From: Sphaerisporangium rufum
Lineage (GTDB): Bacteria; Actinomycetota; Actinomycetes; Streptosporangiales; Streptosporangiaceae
NCBI RefSeq assembly: GCF_016863395.1
Contig: NZ_BOOU01000024.1
Span: 62,001-126,000, forward strand
Direction of reading: 5' to 3'
Length of the DNA stretch: 64,000 nucleotides
How positions within the stretch are numbered: the stretch's first letter is position 1; each line of letters opens with the position of its first letter. Position numbers and translations under genes: made by a program. Below, piece after piece: positions 17,110-26,548 of this stretch. The notes below the pieces were generated by a model. That model was not told where the DNA came from, did not search any database, and saw only the letters and a list, made by a program, of their open reading frames with translations.

Positions 17110-17778
17110 GTGTCCTACACCCCAAAGCTGGCGGCGGCATTGTCTGGCGCCACCCTTCGCCAGCTCGCGCACTGGCGCACAACGGGCGTGAGCCGCGGGG
17201 CGGTGCTGGTGCCGGAGATCTCGCCGGTGCGTCCGGTGCTGTACTCGTTCCGGGATGTGGTGGCCCTGCGGACCTGCGTGAAACTGCGCAACGACGCGTC
17301 CTTGCAGAAGATCCGCCGGGCGCTGGACACCCTCCGCGGCGACCTCCAGGAACGCGACCATCTGTCGGCCTACCGCTTGGTGGCCGATGGCTCGACCATC
17401 TATCTGCTCGAGCGCGGGCAGGTCACCGACCTGGTGCACCGTAAGGCCAACATCGTCATCCACGAACTGGTCGACGTCCTTCGGCCCTTTTATCGCGATG
17501 GGCGCCACATCCCCGATCTGCTTCGCCCTCGGCAACACGTCACCGTCGACCCGTCGATCCGTGGCGGGATGCCGGTGATCGACGGAACCCGGGTTCCGTA
17601 CGACGAGATCGCTGAGCTGCTGCGCGACGGTGTGCCGGCCGAGCGCATCGCGGAGTACTACCCGAGCGTTTCGGCTACGGCCGCGCTGGACGCCGCCGAC
17701 TTCGCGGATTACGTGGACAGTTGCGACCTCCAGGGGAACAGCAGTGCGACTGCCCTCGCCCTCTCTATCAGGCCCTGA
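17110..17778 (+). CDS. MerR-like/DUF433 protein
   Basis: The roughly 222-residue protein begins SYTPKLAAALSGATLRQLAHWR, a MerR-like winged-helix N-terminus recognisable over residues 2-80. It ends with a DUF433 domain (about 140-200: DPSIRGGMPVIDGTRVPYDEI split by a short linker, and LLRDGVPAERIAEYYP). DUF433 proteins are often antitoxins paired with PIN-domain toxins, but no toxin gene follows here. GTG 17110 is preferred, since GGAGGAG precedes it and the family typically begins at this point; the frame is open to 17062. It is the last gene before CRISPR array 1. Confidence 0.75.
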   Translation: MSYTPKLAAALSGATLRQLAHWRTTGVSRGAVLVPEISPVRPVLYSFRDVVALRTCVKLRNDASLQKIRRALDTLRGDLQERDHLSAYRLVADGSTIYLLERGQVTDLVHRKANIVIHELVDVLRPFYRDGRHIPDLLRPRQHVTVDPSIRGGMPVIDGTRVPYDEIAELLRDGVPAERIAEYYPSVSATAALDAADFADYVDSCDLQGNSSATALALSIRP

Positions 17779-17812
17779 TCAGCATGATGGTGAACGGTGA
17801 CATTGTCACCTC

Positions 17813-17842
17813 ATAGGACGATTGCGTAGGAGCGATGAGGGC
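17813..17842 (-). CRISPR. Decayed distal repeat of array 1
   Basis: The bases GTAGGAGCGATGAGGGC match the end of the array repeat, while the remainder is diverged. It lies 92 bp beyond the last intact repeat on the leader-distal side, as expected for an eroding trailer end. A still weaker repeat-like stretch may lie near 17882-17909. Confidence 0.45.
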
Positions 17843-17934
17843 GAGGGCCGGCGGCCACTCCATCCTCGCGCCGTTGATCACTCGCACCTCTCGCAGAACC
17901 GCCTCGACGCCGCCGCGCGCCATGCCGCCGGATG

Positions 17935-19544
17935 GTTGCGACCCCTCGTAGGGGCGATGAGGACCCGGCGCGGCAAGCTCGGCGCGAAGCTGAAGGACAT
18001 CACATTGCGACCCCTCGTAGGGGCGATGAGGACGATCGCCGTCACGGCCGTCCCGGGTGGGACCAGCAGGTTGCGACCCCTCGTAGGAGCGATGAGGACT
18101 GGCAGCGGGGTCCTCGGGCGAGACCCAGTCCTGATGTTGCGACCCCTCATAGGGGCGATGAGGACGGCCGTGAACGCCGGTTCCAGCGTGTCGAGTTCGT
18201 GTTGCGACCCCTCGTAGGGGCGATGAGGACGGGACAAAGGTGGTGGCCTGAGGAGAATGTCACGGAAGCGTTGCGACCCCTCGTAGGGGCGATGAGGACA
18301 CGCCCTGGCCGGTGGCCGCGGCCGCCGCCCCACCATCGCGTTGCGACCCCTCATAGGGGCGATGAGGACGACCCCCGCCCTCAGCAAGAGCGGTCCCGGG
18401 TTGCGACCCCTCGTAGGGGCGATGAGGACGACCGGCATCCTGAGCGGCGGCCCCGGCTGGTGGACGGTGTTGCGACCCCTCGTAGGGGCGATGAGGACCG
18501 CGCTGCTCTCGCTCGTTGACGAGCTTGCGCCGCCGGTGTTGCGACCCCTCGTAGGGGCGATGAGGACTTGTGAAGCTCGGAGGTCTCCTCCCAATACTTT
18601 CGTTGCGACCCCTCGTAGGGGCGATGAGGACAGGCGATCCCTACGGCCAGCGCCGGCGCCGGTTTCTGTTGCGACCCCTCGTAGGGGCGATGAGGACTAC
18701 GTGTCGCAGGTGGCGCGCGGGCGGAAGTCTGGGTTGCGACCCCTCGTAGGGGCGATGAGGACGACTACGGCAACCGGGATTCTCGGCAGGATCTACCGTT
18801 GCGACCCCTCGTAGGGGCGATGAGGACGACGCGGGCGACGCCGTCCGCGAAGGACACCGCGCGTTGCGACCCCTCGTAGGGGCGATAAGGACACCCAGAC
18901 GACTCCCGTCCAGCCGCAGTCGCTCGCGTTGCGACCCCTCGTAGGGGCGATGAGGACTCGTACGCACCGCCGGCAAGGTCGCGAGGATCGCAGTTGCGAC
19001 CCCTCGTAGGGGCGATGAGGACCCGGACTCGATGCCCCCGGACAGAAGATCGCGCTACGCGGTTGCGACCCCTCGTAGGGGCGATGAGGACCGTGGCGGT
19101 CACCGGGACCAGCGCCGGCCAGACGTGTTGCGACCCCTCGTAGGGGCGATGAGGACCAGCCTCGACAACACCCTGTTCGGGGGGCTGTACTCGTTGCGAC
19201 CCCTCGTAGGGGCGATGAGGACGAGTACATCACCCCCAACGGCGAGCTGGACGGCGCGTTGCGACCCCTCGTAGGGGCGATGAGGACCGTGAAACGGTCA
19301 GTCACGCGCTTCGCTGACGCGGTTGCGACCCCTCGTAGGGGCGATGAGGACGGCAGCAGCCGCTCGTCGTCCGACAGCGTCAACAAGTTGCGACCCCTCG
19401 TAGGGGCGATGAGGACTGGAATCCGGGGAACGGCGGGGTGAAGCTCGCGGGTTGCGACCCCTCGTAGGGGCGATGAGGACTGCTGATCAGGGGGCGCGTG
19501 TCGAGGTAGATGGTGTTGCGACCCCTCGTAGGGGCGATGAGGAC
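17935..19544 (-). CRISPR. CRISPR array 1: 25 repeats, 24 spacers
   Basis: Twenty-five 30-bp repeats start at 17935 and recur about every 65-70 bp up to 19515. On the transcribed minus strand the repeat reads GTCCTCATCGCC... and ends ...GGGGTCGCAAC, with an internal CCCCTACGAGGGG hairpin. Spacers are 30-40 bp, mostly 34-36. Single-base variants occur at 18004, 18070, 18136, 18340 and 18863, most of them toward the leader-distal (low-coordinate) end. The leader at 19545-19652 sets the reading direction leftward, away from the cas operon. Spacer targets cannot be determined here. Confidence 0.97.
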
Positions 19545-19652
19545 CCCACGGTAAAGGCGCTGGTGGGGGAGGGCAAGAGGGACGCGCTGGCGGGGTGTTT
19601 TGCAGCGAACCTCCGGTCGTGCAGAAAACCCGGGAGGTCTGCTGCAAATTCA
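19545..19652 (-). promoter_or_regulatory. Leader of array 1
   Basis: Adjacent to the first repeat is CTTTACCGTGG (minus strand). At 19598-19648 lies a core whose arms, TGCAGCAGACCTCC and GGAGGTTCGCTGCA, form an imperfect palindrome. The same core occurs at the same distance in the other three leaders. It should contain the array promoter and the Cas1-Cas2 integration anchor. Confidence 0.8.
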
Positions 19653-19809
19653 TGATCCTCTTCCTGCGTGTCGAGCTGGCTGCTCGCGGCGGACTCTCTT
19701 CGATCGTATCCCGGTGGATGCACGTAGACCTGCGGAAACGCGTCGAAGCGCGTCTCCGGTGACTTCCGTCCGTCTGTGTTGGGTGACGGCGAAGGAAAGG
19801 GGAGGCGGA

Positions 19810-20538
19810 ATGCGGGTGCGGGTCGAGGTCAGCACCACGGCTACGGAGCTGCCGTGGCCGAAGGTCCTGGCACCGGGGCGGTCGCTCATCTACGACCTGC
19901 TGGCGCGGGAGGCGCCGGCGGTCGGCCGGCAGTTGCACGCCGCGGGCGCAGGGCCGTACGGCATGGTACCGCTGGGTCACGGAGCCCCGGTGTTCCCTCG
20001 GGCCGCGAAGGCGAAGGGGAGGTACGCGGTCGGCGGGCGCGGCCAGGTGGAGCTGGGCAGCCCGCTGTTCGAGGTGGTGAACGTGCTGGCCCAGGGCGTC
20101 AAGCGGCGGGAACTGCTCGACTGGGGCGGGGCGGCCTTCCGGGTGCTCAGCGTGGCCATCGTGGAGCCGCCGTCGTTCGCGTCCGGCCGGGCTCGGTTCC
20201 GTACGACCACCCCGGTGGTGATGAAGGGCACCGGCCGTGACGAGACGGGCGCCCGGTCCACCCGCCAGGCGTGGCTGTTGCCGGCGGACACCGAGTTCCC
20301 GGTGTTCTTCCAGCGCAACCTCCGCCGCAAGGCCGAGACGCTGGGCTTGGACCCGGAGGTGTCGCTGACGCGCATCTCGTGGATCGGCGCCAAGCGCTCG
20401 TTCTCCGTCGGTCACGGACTCAAGCCGGGCGCCCCGGTGGAGGTCGAGCTGACCGGCCCGCCGGAGACCTTGCAGGCGATCTGGAGCTGGGGCCTGGGGC
20501 AGGCGAACGCCGCCGGCTTCGGCTGGGTCACGGCGTGA
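19810..20538 (+). CDS. cas6: CRISPR pre-crRNA endonuclease Cas6
   Basis: The 242-residue protein ends WGLGQANAAGFGWV, the glycine-rich loop that defines Cas6 RAMP proteins. It contains PVVMKGTG and FQRNLRRKAETLGLD in the central ferredoxin folds. It cuts repeat RNA within or beside the CCCCTACGAGGGG hairpin, leaving the usual 8-nt repeat handle on each crRNA. The ATG at 19810 has GGAGG five bases upstream. It is the first gene of the cas operon; its stop overlaps the GTG of cas8 by three bases. Confidence 0.9.
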   Translation: MRVRVEVSTTATELPWPKVLAPGRSLIYDLLAREAPAVGRQLHAAGAGPYGMVPLGHGAPVFPRAAKAKGRYAVGGRGQVELGSPLFEVVNVLAQGVKRRELLDWGGAAFRVLSVAIVEPPSFASGRARFRTTTPVVMKGTGRDETGARSTRQAWLLPADTEFPVFFQRNLRRKAETLGLDPEVSLTRISWIGAKRSFSVGHGLKPGAPVEVELTGPPETLQAIWSWGLGQANAAGFGWVTA

Positions 20539-21953
20539 CGGACCGCGAGGCCGCACTATCACCGGTCCGGCTCACCGCACACCCGTTGCAGCGGGTCGGC
20601 GCGTACGCGTTGGCTGTGCTCGGCGGGGTGCCGACGCCGGACCGGCTGACCCCGGAGGCGCTCGACCAGGCCGTGAAGACCATGACCAAAGACGCGCTGC
20701 ACGCCGCGCTGGTCCGGAACACCAAGCGGGACAACGGATTCTGGCTCAAGGCGAGTATGTCGTTCTTCCCGAACTCCAAGATGAACCATCTCAGCAACGC
20801 CAAGAAGGACGACGCGACGGTCACCGAAGCGGTCCAGACGTGGCGGAAGTGCCCGGCGCCGGAATCCTGGCCGGACGCGGCCTGTGTGCTGTGCGGACGC
20901 CGAGCAGTCGGGTTCTACGGCAAGGTGGACGTCCCGCTGGCCGAGAGTGACCTGTACCGCAACAGCACGCCACGCGGCCACGCTGGAATGGCGCTCTGCC
21001 ACCCCTGCCTGTCCGCCTTCTACGCCTTGCCGTACGGGTGCCGGTTGACCGGCGGGCCGTCCATCGCCCTGTACAGCTGGGATGAGAAGTTCATGGCCCG
21101 GACGCTGTCGCGGCGGGTCGAGCGCAACAAGATGCTGATCGCCCTGGGGAAACCCGACAGCAGCGGCATCCCGGCCCGTGAGGTGGTCGCGCTTCAAGCG
21201 CTTCGCGGGCACGAGGACCGGATGACGGCCGGGGTGGAGCTGATGGTCTTCAGCAACAACAACCGGGGCCAGACCTTGGAGATCCAGTCGATGGAGCAGC
21301 CGCTCGCCGAATGGCTGCGGCGGTCGGCCCGGCCGCCCCGCCGGCGAGGTTTCCCCGCGCTGCTACGAGCACACGCCCGGCCCGGCACGCCCGGGATCGT
21401 CGGCCTGGCGCGTAACGCCTTCCGCTCCCCGGACCGGATCGCCGGAGCATGCGCCCGGTATCTCATCGCGGGCCTGGACCGTGGGGTCGTCCGGGACGAC
21501 ACGGCCGACCTGGCCGAACTGTGCTTCTCCCTAGTCACCGAGGTACTGACCATGAACCAGCACGAGACCGACGAGATCAGGGCGGCCGGCCGTCAGGTGG
21601 CCGCCTGGGTGGCGGCGGAGAACTCGGCCGGTGCGCTCCGGCAGTTCAACGCGACCGTGCGCGACAAGTCGCGGATGCAGCATTGGCTGAGGCGTCGCAA
21701 CCTGGACGCCCTGCTGGACCCTAAGAGCCCGATCGAGGGCCCACTGATCACCGAGGAGCAGTTCCGGCTGCTGTTCGACCCCGAGGTGGAGCATGCCTGG
21801 TTCCACCGCCAGCTACTGACCGTGTCCGTCGTCCAGCGGCTGCACGAGTTGGACTTCCGCCCGGCGGACGGTGCGGAGGTCGCGGCGGCCCTCAAGGACG
21901 AGGACCTGGAGCGTGCCGAAGACAAGGCGTTCCTGAACGGCGAGGAGTCGTAG
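20535..21953 (+). CDS. cas8b: Type I-B Cascade large subunit Cas8b1/Cst1
   Basis: The 472-residue product carries two zinc-knuckle pairs, CVLC (117-120) and CHPC (155-158), the CXXC...CXXC hallmark of Cst1-type Cas8b. The rest is alpha-helical and poorly conserved, as usual for large subunits. It should recognise the PAM and position the target DNA in Cascade. The position between cas6 and cas7 and the GTG overlapping the cas6 stop fit the I-B (Cst) order. Subtype assignment rests on these cysteines and gene order. Confidence 0.85.
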   Translation: MTDREAALSPVRLTAHPLQRVGAYALAVLGGVPTPDRLTPEALDQAVKTMTKDALHAALVRNTKRDNGFWLKASMSFFPNSKMNHLSNAKKDDATVTEAVQTWRKCPAPESWPDAACVLCGRRAVGFYGKVDVPLAESDLYRNSTPRGHAGMALCHPCLSAFYALPYGCRLTGGPSIALYSWDEKFMARTLSRRVERNKMLIALGKPDSSGIPAREVVALQALRGHEDRMTAGVELMVFSNNNRGQTLEIQSMEQPLAEWLRRSARPPRRRGFPALLRAHARPGTPGIVGLARNAFRSPDRIAGACARYLIAGLDRGVVRDDTADLAELCFSLVTEVLTMNQHETDEIRAAGRQVAAWVAAENSAGALRQFNATVRDKSRMQHWLRRRNLDALLDPKSPIEGPLITEEQFRLLFDPEVEHAWFHRQLLTVSVVQRLHELDFRPADGAEVAAALKDEDLERAEDKAFLNGEES

Positions 21954-22988
21954 ATGACCTATCTGGTGGGCAAGGTGGCCCTGGACGTGGTGGCCGGGGC
22001 GCCCAACAACGGGCTGGGCGAGGACAACGTGGCCCGGGTCAAGCAGTTGCGGGTCGGCCGCGCCGTGCATCCGTACGTGTCGGCGCAGGCGTTCCGCCGC
22101 TGGGTGCGCGACTCGCTGCCGCCCGGCGAACCGGTCTCCCTGGTCACCCGGGCCGGCACCGGCCAGAAGCAGCAGGCGTACACGGCCGGCCGGCCGGACC
22201 AGTACGTGGACGACGACCTGTTCGGCTACATGGTCGCGGTCAAGGGCGACAAGACCAAGACGTGCCAGCGGGACACCGTGTTCGCCACCGGGACGCTGAT
22301 CTCGGTCGCCCCGCGCACCCCGCAGAAGGACTTCGGCACGATGAGCCGCGGTTTCGCGGCGGGGGAGAACCCGGTCATCCACGAGCACGAGTTCTACAGC
22401 GCCGAGCTGGCGGCGGACGTGCTGCTGGACCTGCCCCGCATCGGGGTGTTCGAGGTCGACGGGGCCGGCTTGAAGGTGGCGTTGCCCGCGCCCGCCGCCG
22501 AGGAGGTCCAGGCGGCCGGCGCGGAGCGGCTCACCTTCCGCGGCTGCTCGGCGCTCCGGTTGGACATCGCCGAGCGTCGCCGGCGGGCCGCGCTGCTGCT
22601 GCGGACGCTTACCGCCGTCCGTGGCGGCGCCAAGCAGGCGTTGCACTACGGCGACCGCACGCCGGGACTTGTCCTGCTGGCTCCGGTCAAGGGCGGGGTG
22701 AACCCATTCACCCGCGTGCTGGGCGTGCGGAACGAGCGCACCCGGTTCGACGGCGAGGTACTGCGGGCGGAGATGGCGGCCTGGGCGGACGAGCTGGACG
22801 GCCCCGTCCTGCTCGGCTGGGCGCCCGGCTTCCTCGGTGACCAGCGCGACCAGGTCAAGGCGGACCTGGCCGACCTCGTCGAGGCGGGCAGCCTGGTGAT
22901 CGACCATCCGCGGGTCCTGCTCGGCGACCTGGCCGCCCGGATCGAGCGCGGCGAGCGGGACGGCTGGTTCGAGGACCCCAAGGAATGA
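21954..22988 (+). CDS. cas7: Cascade backbone protein Cas7 (Cst2/DevR type)
   Basis: The 344-residue protein begins LVGKVALDVVAGAPNNGLGED, contains RRWVRDSLPPGEPV and a TMSRGFAAGENPVIHEHEFYSAEL stretch (interrupted here for length), all typical of the DevR/Cst2 branch of Cas7. Several copies coat the crRNA in Cascade. It starts one base after the cas8 stop, and its own stop overlaps the cas5 start (ATGA). Confidence 0.92.
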   Translation: MTYLVGKVALDVVAGAPNNGLGEDNVARVKQLRVGRAVHPYVSAQAFRRWVRDSLPPGEPVSLVTRAGTGQKQQAYTAGRPDQYVDDDLFGYMVAVKGDKTKTCQRDTVFATGTLISVAPRTPQKDFGTMSRGFAAGENPVIHEHEFYSAELAADVLLDLPRIGVFEVDGAGLKVALPAPAAEEVQAAGAERLTFRGCSALRLDIAERRRRAALLLRTLTAVRGGAKQALHYGDRTPGLVLLAPVKGGVNPFTRVLGVRNERTRFDGEVLRAEMAAWADELDGPVLLGWAPGFLGDQRDQVKADLADLVEAGSLVIDHPRVLLGDLAARIERGERDGWFEDPKE

Positions 22989-23653
22989 CCCGCCTGGAGG
23001 CATTGGAGGTGACGGTTACCGCGCCGATCGCCTCCTTCCGCAACCCGCTGTACGCGGGAGTGCAGGTGGCCTTGCCGTGCCCGCCGCCGTCGACGGTCGG
23101 CGGCATGCTGGCCGCGGCGGCGGGCGGCTGGCCGGCGGTCGATCCGGAGTTCCGGTTCGCCATGGCCTTCCACGCGCGCGGCCAGGGGGTCGACCTGGAG
23201 ACCTATCACCCGCTGGACGGCTCGGGGAAGAAGGCGGACCCCACCCCCCGGGAGCGAGGGTTCCTGGTGGACGTCACGCTGACCGTGTGGATCTTCGACC
23301 GGCTCGCCGAATGGTCCAGGCGGCTGCGCCGGCCGGTCTGGCCCCTCCGGCTCGGTCGCAGCCAGGATCTGGTGGCCGTCGCGACCCGCCCGGTCGCCCT
23401 GCGTCCCGGACCGGGCCGCCAGGCGGCGGCGCTGCTGCCCGAACCGGACTCGCCCGCACCTGATCAAGCCGCGGCCGGCACGCTGCTCCGGCTGCCGACC
23501 GCGGTGTCCGCGCACCGGGATCGGACCCGCTGGGACGCCTACCGCTTCGACGCCTCCGGCACCGCGACGACGATCGTGCCCGCCGACTGGGCGGACGAGG
23601 AGGGGCGCGCCGTCGCGCTGCTGCCGCCGGTGCATCCGGCCCGGATCGCATGA
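22985..23653 (+). CDS. cas5: Cascade subunit Cas5
   Basis: This 222-residue RAMP protein begins LEALEVTVTAPIASFRNPLYAG and continues with PCPPPSTVGGMLAAAAGGWP, the Cas5 N-terminal fold with its conserved substrate-selecting loop. It caps the 5' handle of the crRNA in Cascade. It overlaps cas7 at the start and cas3 at the stop by four bases each. Confidence 0.92.
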   Translation: MTRLEALEVTVTAPIASFRNPLYAGVQVALPCPPPSTVGGMLAAAAGGWPAVDPEFRFAMAFHARGQGVDLETYHPLDGSGKKADPTPRERGFLVDVTLTVWIFDRLAEWSRRLRRPVWPLRLGRSQDLVAVATRPVALRPGPGRQAAALLPEPDSPAPDQAAAGTLLRLPTAVSAHRDRTRWDAYRFDASGTATTIVPADWADEEGRAVALLPPVHPARIA

Positions 23654-26007
23654 CGGCGACGCTGGGCCGGATGCTGGCCAAGAGCTCACCAAAGGAGCTG
23701 CTGACCGGCCACCTCGCGGCGACCCTGGCCGGCGCCGGCGCGCTGGAAGAACGCGTTGGACGCATCGCGGTGGCGGAGCAGGTCACTGGCGCCATCTTCT
23801 GGACGGCGGTGCGGCTGGCCGCGCTCTGCCACGACGCCGGAAAGGTACCGGACGGGTTCCAGGCCATGCTCGCCGGAAGGATCCGGTCCTGGGGGGAGCG
23901 CCACGAGGTCGTGTCCCTCGGCTTCCTTCCCCGGCTGATCGCGGAAGGACCGCTGCTGACCTGGGTCGCCACCGGGGTGGTCACCCACCACCGGTCCTTC
24001 GAAGGCGGCCGCGGACCGCTCACCCCCTTCTACGCCGTCCCGGTCGAGGAGTGGCGGGAGCGGCTGCACCCCATCCCGCCGGAGGCGGTGGCAGAGCTGA
24101 CGACCTGGCTGGCCGGCACCGCCGCCTCCGCCGGCCTGCCGGTCCTTCCCGCCTCGTCCGGTGCCGGTGACCTGGTCGAGGCATCCTGGCAGGTGTTCCA
24201 CCACCTGCTCGACACCTGGGAGCTGCCGGTCGATCCCGACACCGGGCTGACCGCCGTCCTACTCCAGGGCGCCGTCACCCTGGCCGATCATGTCTCCTCC
24301 GCCCACGGACGGCTCGACACCCGCCAGCCGCTCGGCGCCGGATTCCGCTCGCTGCTGGAGAAGAAGTTCACTGATCAGGGCCGGGCGCTGTACCCCCACC
24401 AGGCGCGGGCGGCCGAGGTCGATGGACATCTGCTGCTGCGCGCGCCCACCGGGTCCGGCAAGACCGAATCGGGGTTGCTGTGGGCGGCGTCCCAGGTCGT
24501 CACGACCGCCGGCCGGGTCGGCGGCGTGCCGCGGGTCTTCTTCACCCTTCCCTACCTGGCCTCGATCAACGCCATGGCCGGCCGGCTGGGCCGGCTGCTC
24601 GGTGACGAGAGCGCGGTCGGGGTGATGCACTCGCGGGCCGGGTCCTACCACCTGTCCACCGCCATCTGCCCGCAGGACGGCGACGAGGCCGAGGCCACGG
24701 CGGCCAGAAAGGCGGCCTCCCGGGCCGCCGCCACCCGGCTGTTCCAGGAGACCCTCCGGGTGGGCACGCCGTACCAGATCCTGCGCGGCGCGCTGGCCGG
24801 ACCGGCCCACGCGGGGATCCTGGTGGACGCGGCCAACTCCGTCTTCGTCCTGGACGAGCTGCACGCCTACGACCCCCGGCGGCTCGGCTACATCCTGGCC
24901 ACGGCCCGGCTGTGGGAGCGGCTCGGCGGCCGGATCGCCGTGCTGTCCGCCACCCTGCCGGACGCGCTGACCGCGCTCTTCCGCGACACCCTCCATGGCG
25001 ACGTCCAGCTGGTGGAAGCCGACACCACGGATTCCCGGCGGCGCCACCGGCTGCGGCTGCGCGACCGGCATCTCACCGACCCCGCGACGATCGAAGAGAT
25101 CGGCCGGTCGCTCGACGCCGGGCGGGCGGTGCTCGTGGTCGCCAACAACGTGGCCGACGCCCAGCACCTGTACGCCGAGCTGACCCAGGGTTCCGGCCGC
25201 GAGCCCGAGGACGCCTACCTGCTGCACTCGCGCTTCCGCCGGATGGACCGGGCCGCGCTGGAGCAGGCCATCACCGAGCGCTTCGGCGTCGACCGGCCGC
25301 GCCGCGGCGGGCTGGTGGTGGCCACCCAGGTGGTGGAGGTGAGCCTGGACGTGGACTTCGACGTCCTGTTCACCTCGGCGGCGCCGCTGGAGGCGCTCCT
25401 CCAGCGGTTCGGCCGGGTGAACCGGATCGCCGCCCGGCCACCCGCCGACGTCATCGTCCACCCGGCCGCCTTCGCGCCCCGTAAGGGCGGTGGTCCCGAG
25501 CACGCCGACGGTGTCTACCTCGGAGCACCGGTTGAGATCACCTGGCGCATCCTCGGCCGGCACGAAGGGGCCGACGTCGATGAGGGAGAAGCCCGGACCT
25601 GGCTGGACGAGGTGTACGACTCCACGTGGGGCCACGACTGGTACGCGGAGGTGACCCGGAGCCGCGTCACATTCGAGGACGCGTTCCTGCGCTTCGCGCA
25701 CCCCTTCGTCGCCCGGGACGACCTGGCGCAGCTCTTCGACAAGCTGTTCGATGGCACCGAAGCCGTCCTAGAACAGGACCGTGACGCCTACCAGGCGGCG
25801 TTGCGACAGGTTGACGGCTCGGCGGCCGCCGGCCGGTTGCTGGCCGAACGCTACCTGGTCCCGATGCCGCACTGGACCACGCCGCTCACCACCTGGGAGA
25901 AGCGGATCGGTGCGCGCATCGTCAACGCCGACTACGACGAGCGGCTCGGCCTCGGCCAGGTACACGGCCCGGCCGCGCAGAGATACGAGGCAGGCGAGGT
26001 GCTGTGA
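23650..26007 (+). CDS. cas3: CRISPR helicase-nuclease Cas3 (HD + DExH)
   Basis: The 785-residue protein has an N-terminal HD nuclease (H21, H61-D62 in LCHDAGKVP, and THHRS near 112) followed by a superfamily-2 helicase. Helicase motifs are LRAPTGSGKTES (about 263-274), VLDELHAYD (about 400-408), LSATLP and QRFGRVNR. It unwinds and degrades target DNA recruited by Cascade. The ATG overlaps the cas5 stop. All catalytic motifs are intact, so the interference arm looks functional. Confidence 0.95.
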   Translation: MTATLGRMLAKSSPKELLTGHLAATLAGAGALEERVGRIAVAEQVTGAIFWTAVRLAALCHDAGKVPDGFQAMLAGRIRSWGERHEVVSLGFLPRLIAEGPLLTWVATGVVTHHRSFEGGRGPLTPFYAVPVEEWRERLHPIPPEAVAELTTWLAGTAASAGLPVLPASSGAGDLVEASWQVFHHLLDTWELPVDPDTGLTAVLLQGAVTLADHVSSAHGRLDTRQPLGAGFRSLLEKKFTDQGRALYPHQARAAEVDGHLLLRAPTGSGKTESGLLWAASQVVTTAGRVGGVPRVFFTLPYLASINAMAGRLGRLLGDESAVGVMHSRAGSYHLSTAICPQDGDEAEATAARKAASRAAATRLFQETLRVGTPYQILRGALAGPAHAGILVDAANSVFVLDELHAYDPRRLGYILATARLWERLGGRIAVLSATLPDALTALFRDTLHGDVQLVEADTTDSRRRHRLRLRDRHLTDPATIEEIGRSLDAGRAVLVVANNVADAQHLYAELTQGSGREPEDAYLLHSRFRRMDRAALEQAITERFGVDRPRRGGLVVATQVVEVSLDVDFDVLFTSAAPLEALLQRFGRVNRIAARPPADVIVHPAAFAPRKGGGPEHADGVYLGAPVEITWRILGRHEGADVDEGEARTWLDEVYDSTWGHDWYAEVTRSRVTFEDAFLRFAHPFVARDDLAQLFDKLFDGTEAVLEQDRDAYQAALRQVDGSAAAGRLLAERYLVPMPHWTTPLTTWEKRIGARIVNADYDERLGLGQVHGPAAQRYEAGEVL

Positions 26008-26050
26008 TCTGTCCAGGGTGCCGGCCGAACCGTCAGTCGGGTGACGTGCT

Positions 26051-26548
26051 GTGATCGACGCCGACGACGTGGGCGGAGTGCACGTCAAGTACCTCTACCA
26101 CTGTCGCCGCCAGCTGTGGCTCTACGCGCGCGGGTTCCGCCCCGAGTACCTCAACGCCACCGTCGAACTCGGCGAGGCGGTCCACGAGACGTCCTACTCG
26201 CGCAGCTCACCGGTCGACCTCGGGGCGGCCAAGCTGGACCACCTGGACGGCGCCGCCTGGGTACACGAGGTCAAGTCATCGTCCCGGCCGAGCCGGGCGG
26301 ACACCGCGCAGGCCATCCACTACTGCCACCGGCTGCACGCCATCGGCGTGCCGGCGCAGGGCGGAATCCTGCACTATCCCAAGACGCGGCGCACCGAACG
26401 CGTCCACTACACGCCCGAGACCGCCGCCCAGGCCGAAGCCGACATCGCCGAGGTCCTGGACGTCGTGTCCGCGGCCACCTCCCCACCCCTCCTCGCCCGC
26501 TCGCGGTGCAAGGGGTGCTCCTACCTCGACTACTGCTGGAACGAGTAG
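26051..26548 (+). CDS. cas4: CRISPR adaptation exonuclease Cas4
   Basis: The 165-residue protein has a RecB-type nuclease core (HEVKSSSRP near residues 75-83) and four cysteines placed for an iron-sulphur cluster: C18 and C153-x2-C156-x5-C162 at the C-terminus. Cas4 trims prespacers and checks the PAM before integration. It starts at GTG 26051, 43 bp after cas3, unlike the overlapping junctions elsewhere in the operon. An 11-bp direct repeat (GTGCTGTGATC) spans the cas3 stop and the cas4 start. The stop abuts the cas1 ATG. Confidence 0.93.
   Translation: MIDADDVGGVHVKYLYHCRRQLWLYARGFRPEYLNATVELGEAVHETSYSRSSPVDLGAAKLDHLDGAAWVHEVKSSSRPSRADTAQAIHYCHRLHAIGVPAQGGILHYPKTRRTERVHYTPETAAQAEADIAEVLDVVSAATSPPLLARSRCKGCSYLDYCWNE

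Noticed and set aside
18793-20562. Long minus-strand frame through array 1 and cas6
   Set aside because: It is produced by the repeat's open frame (HRPYEGSQ-type periodic peptide) and antisense of cas6, not a gene.
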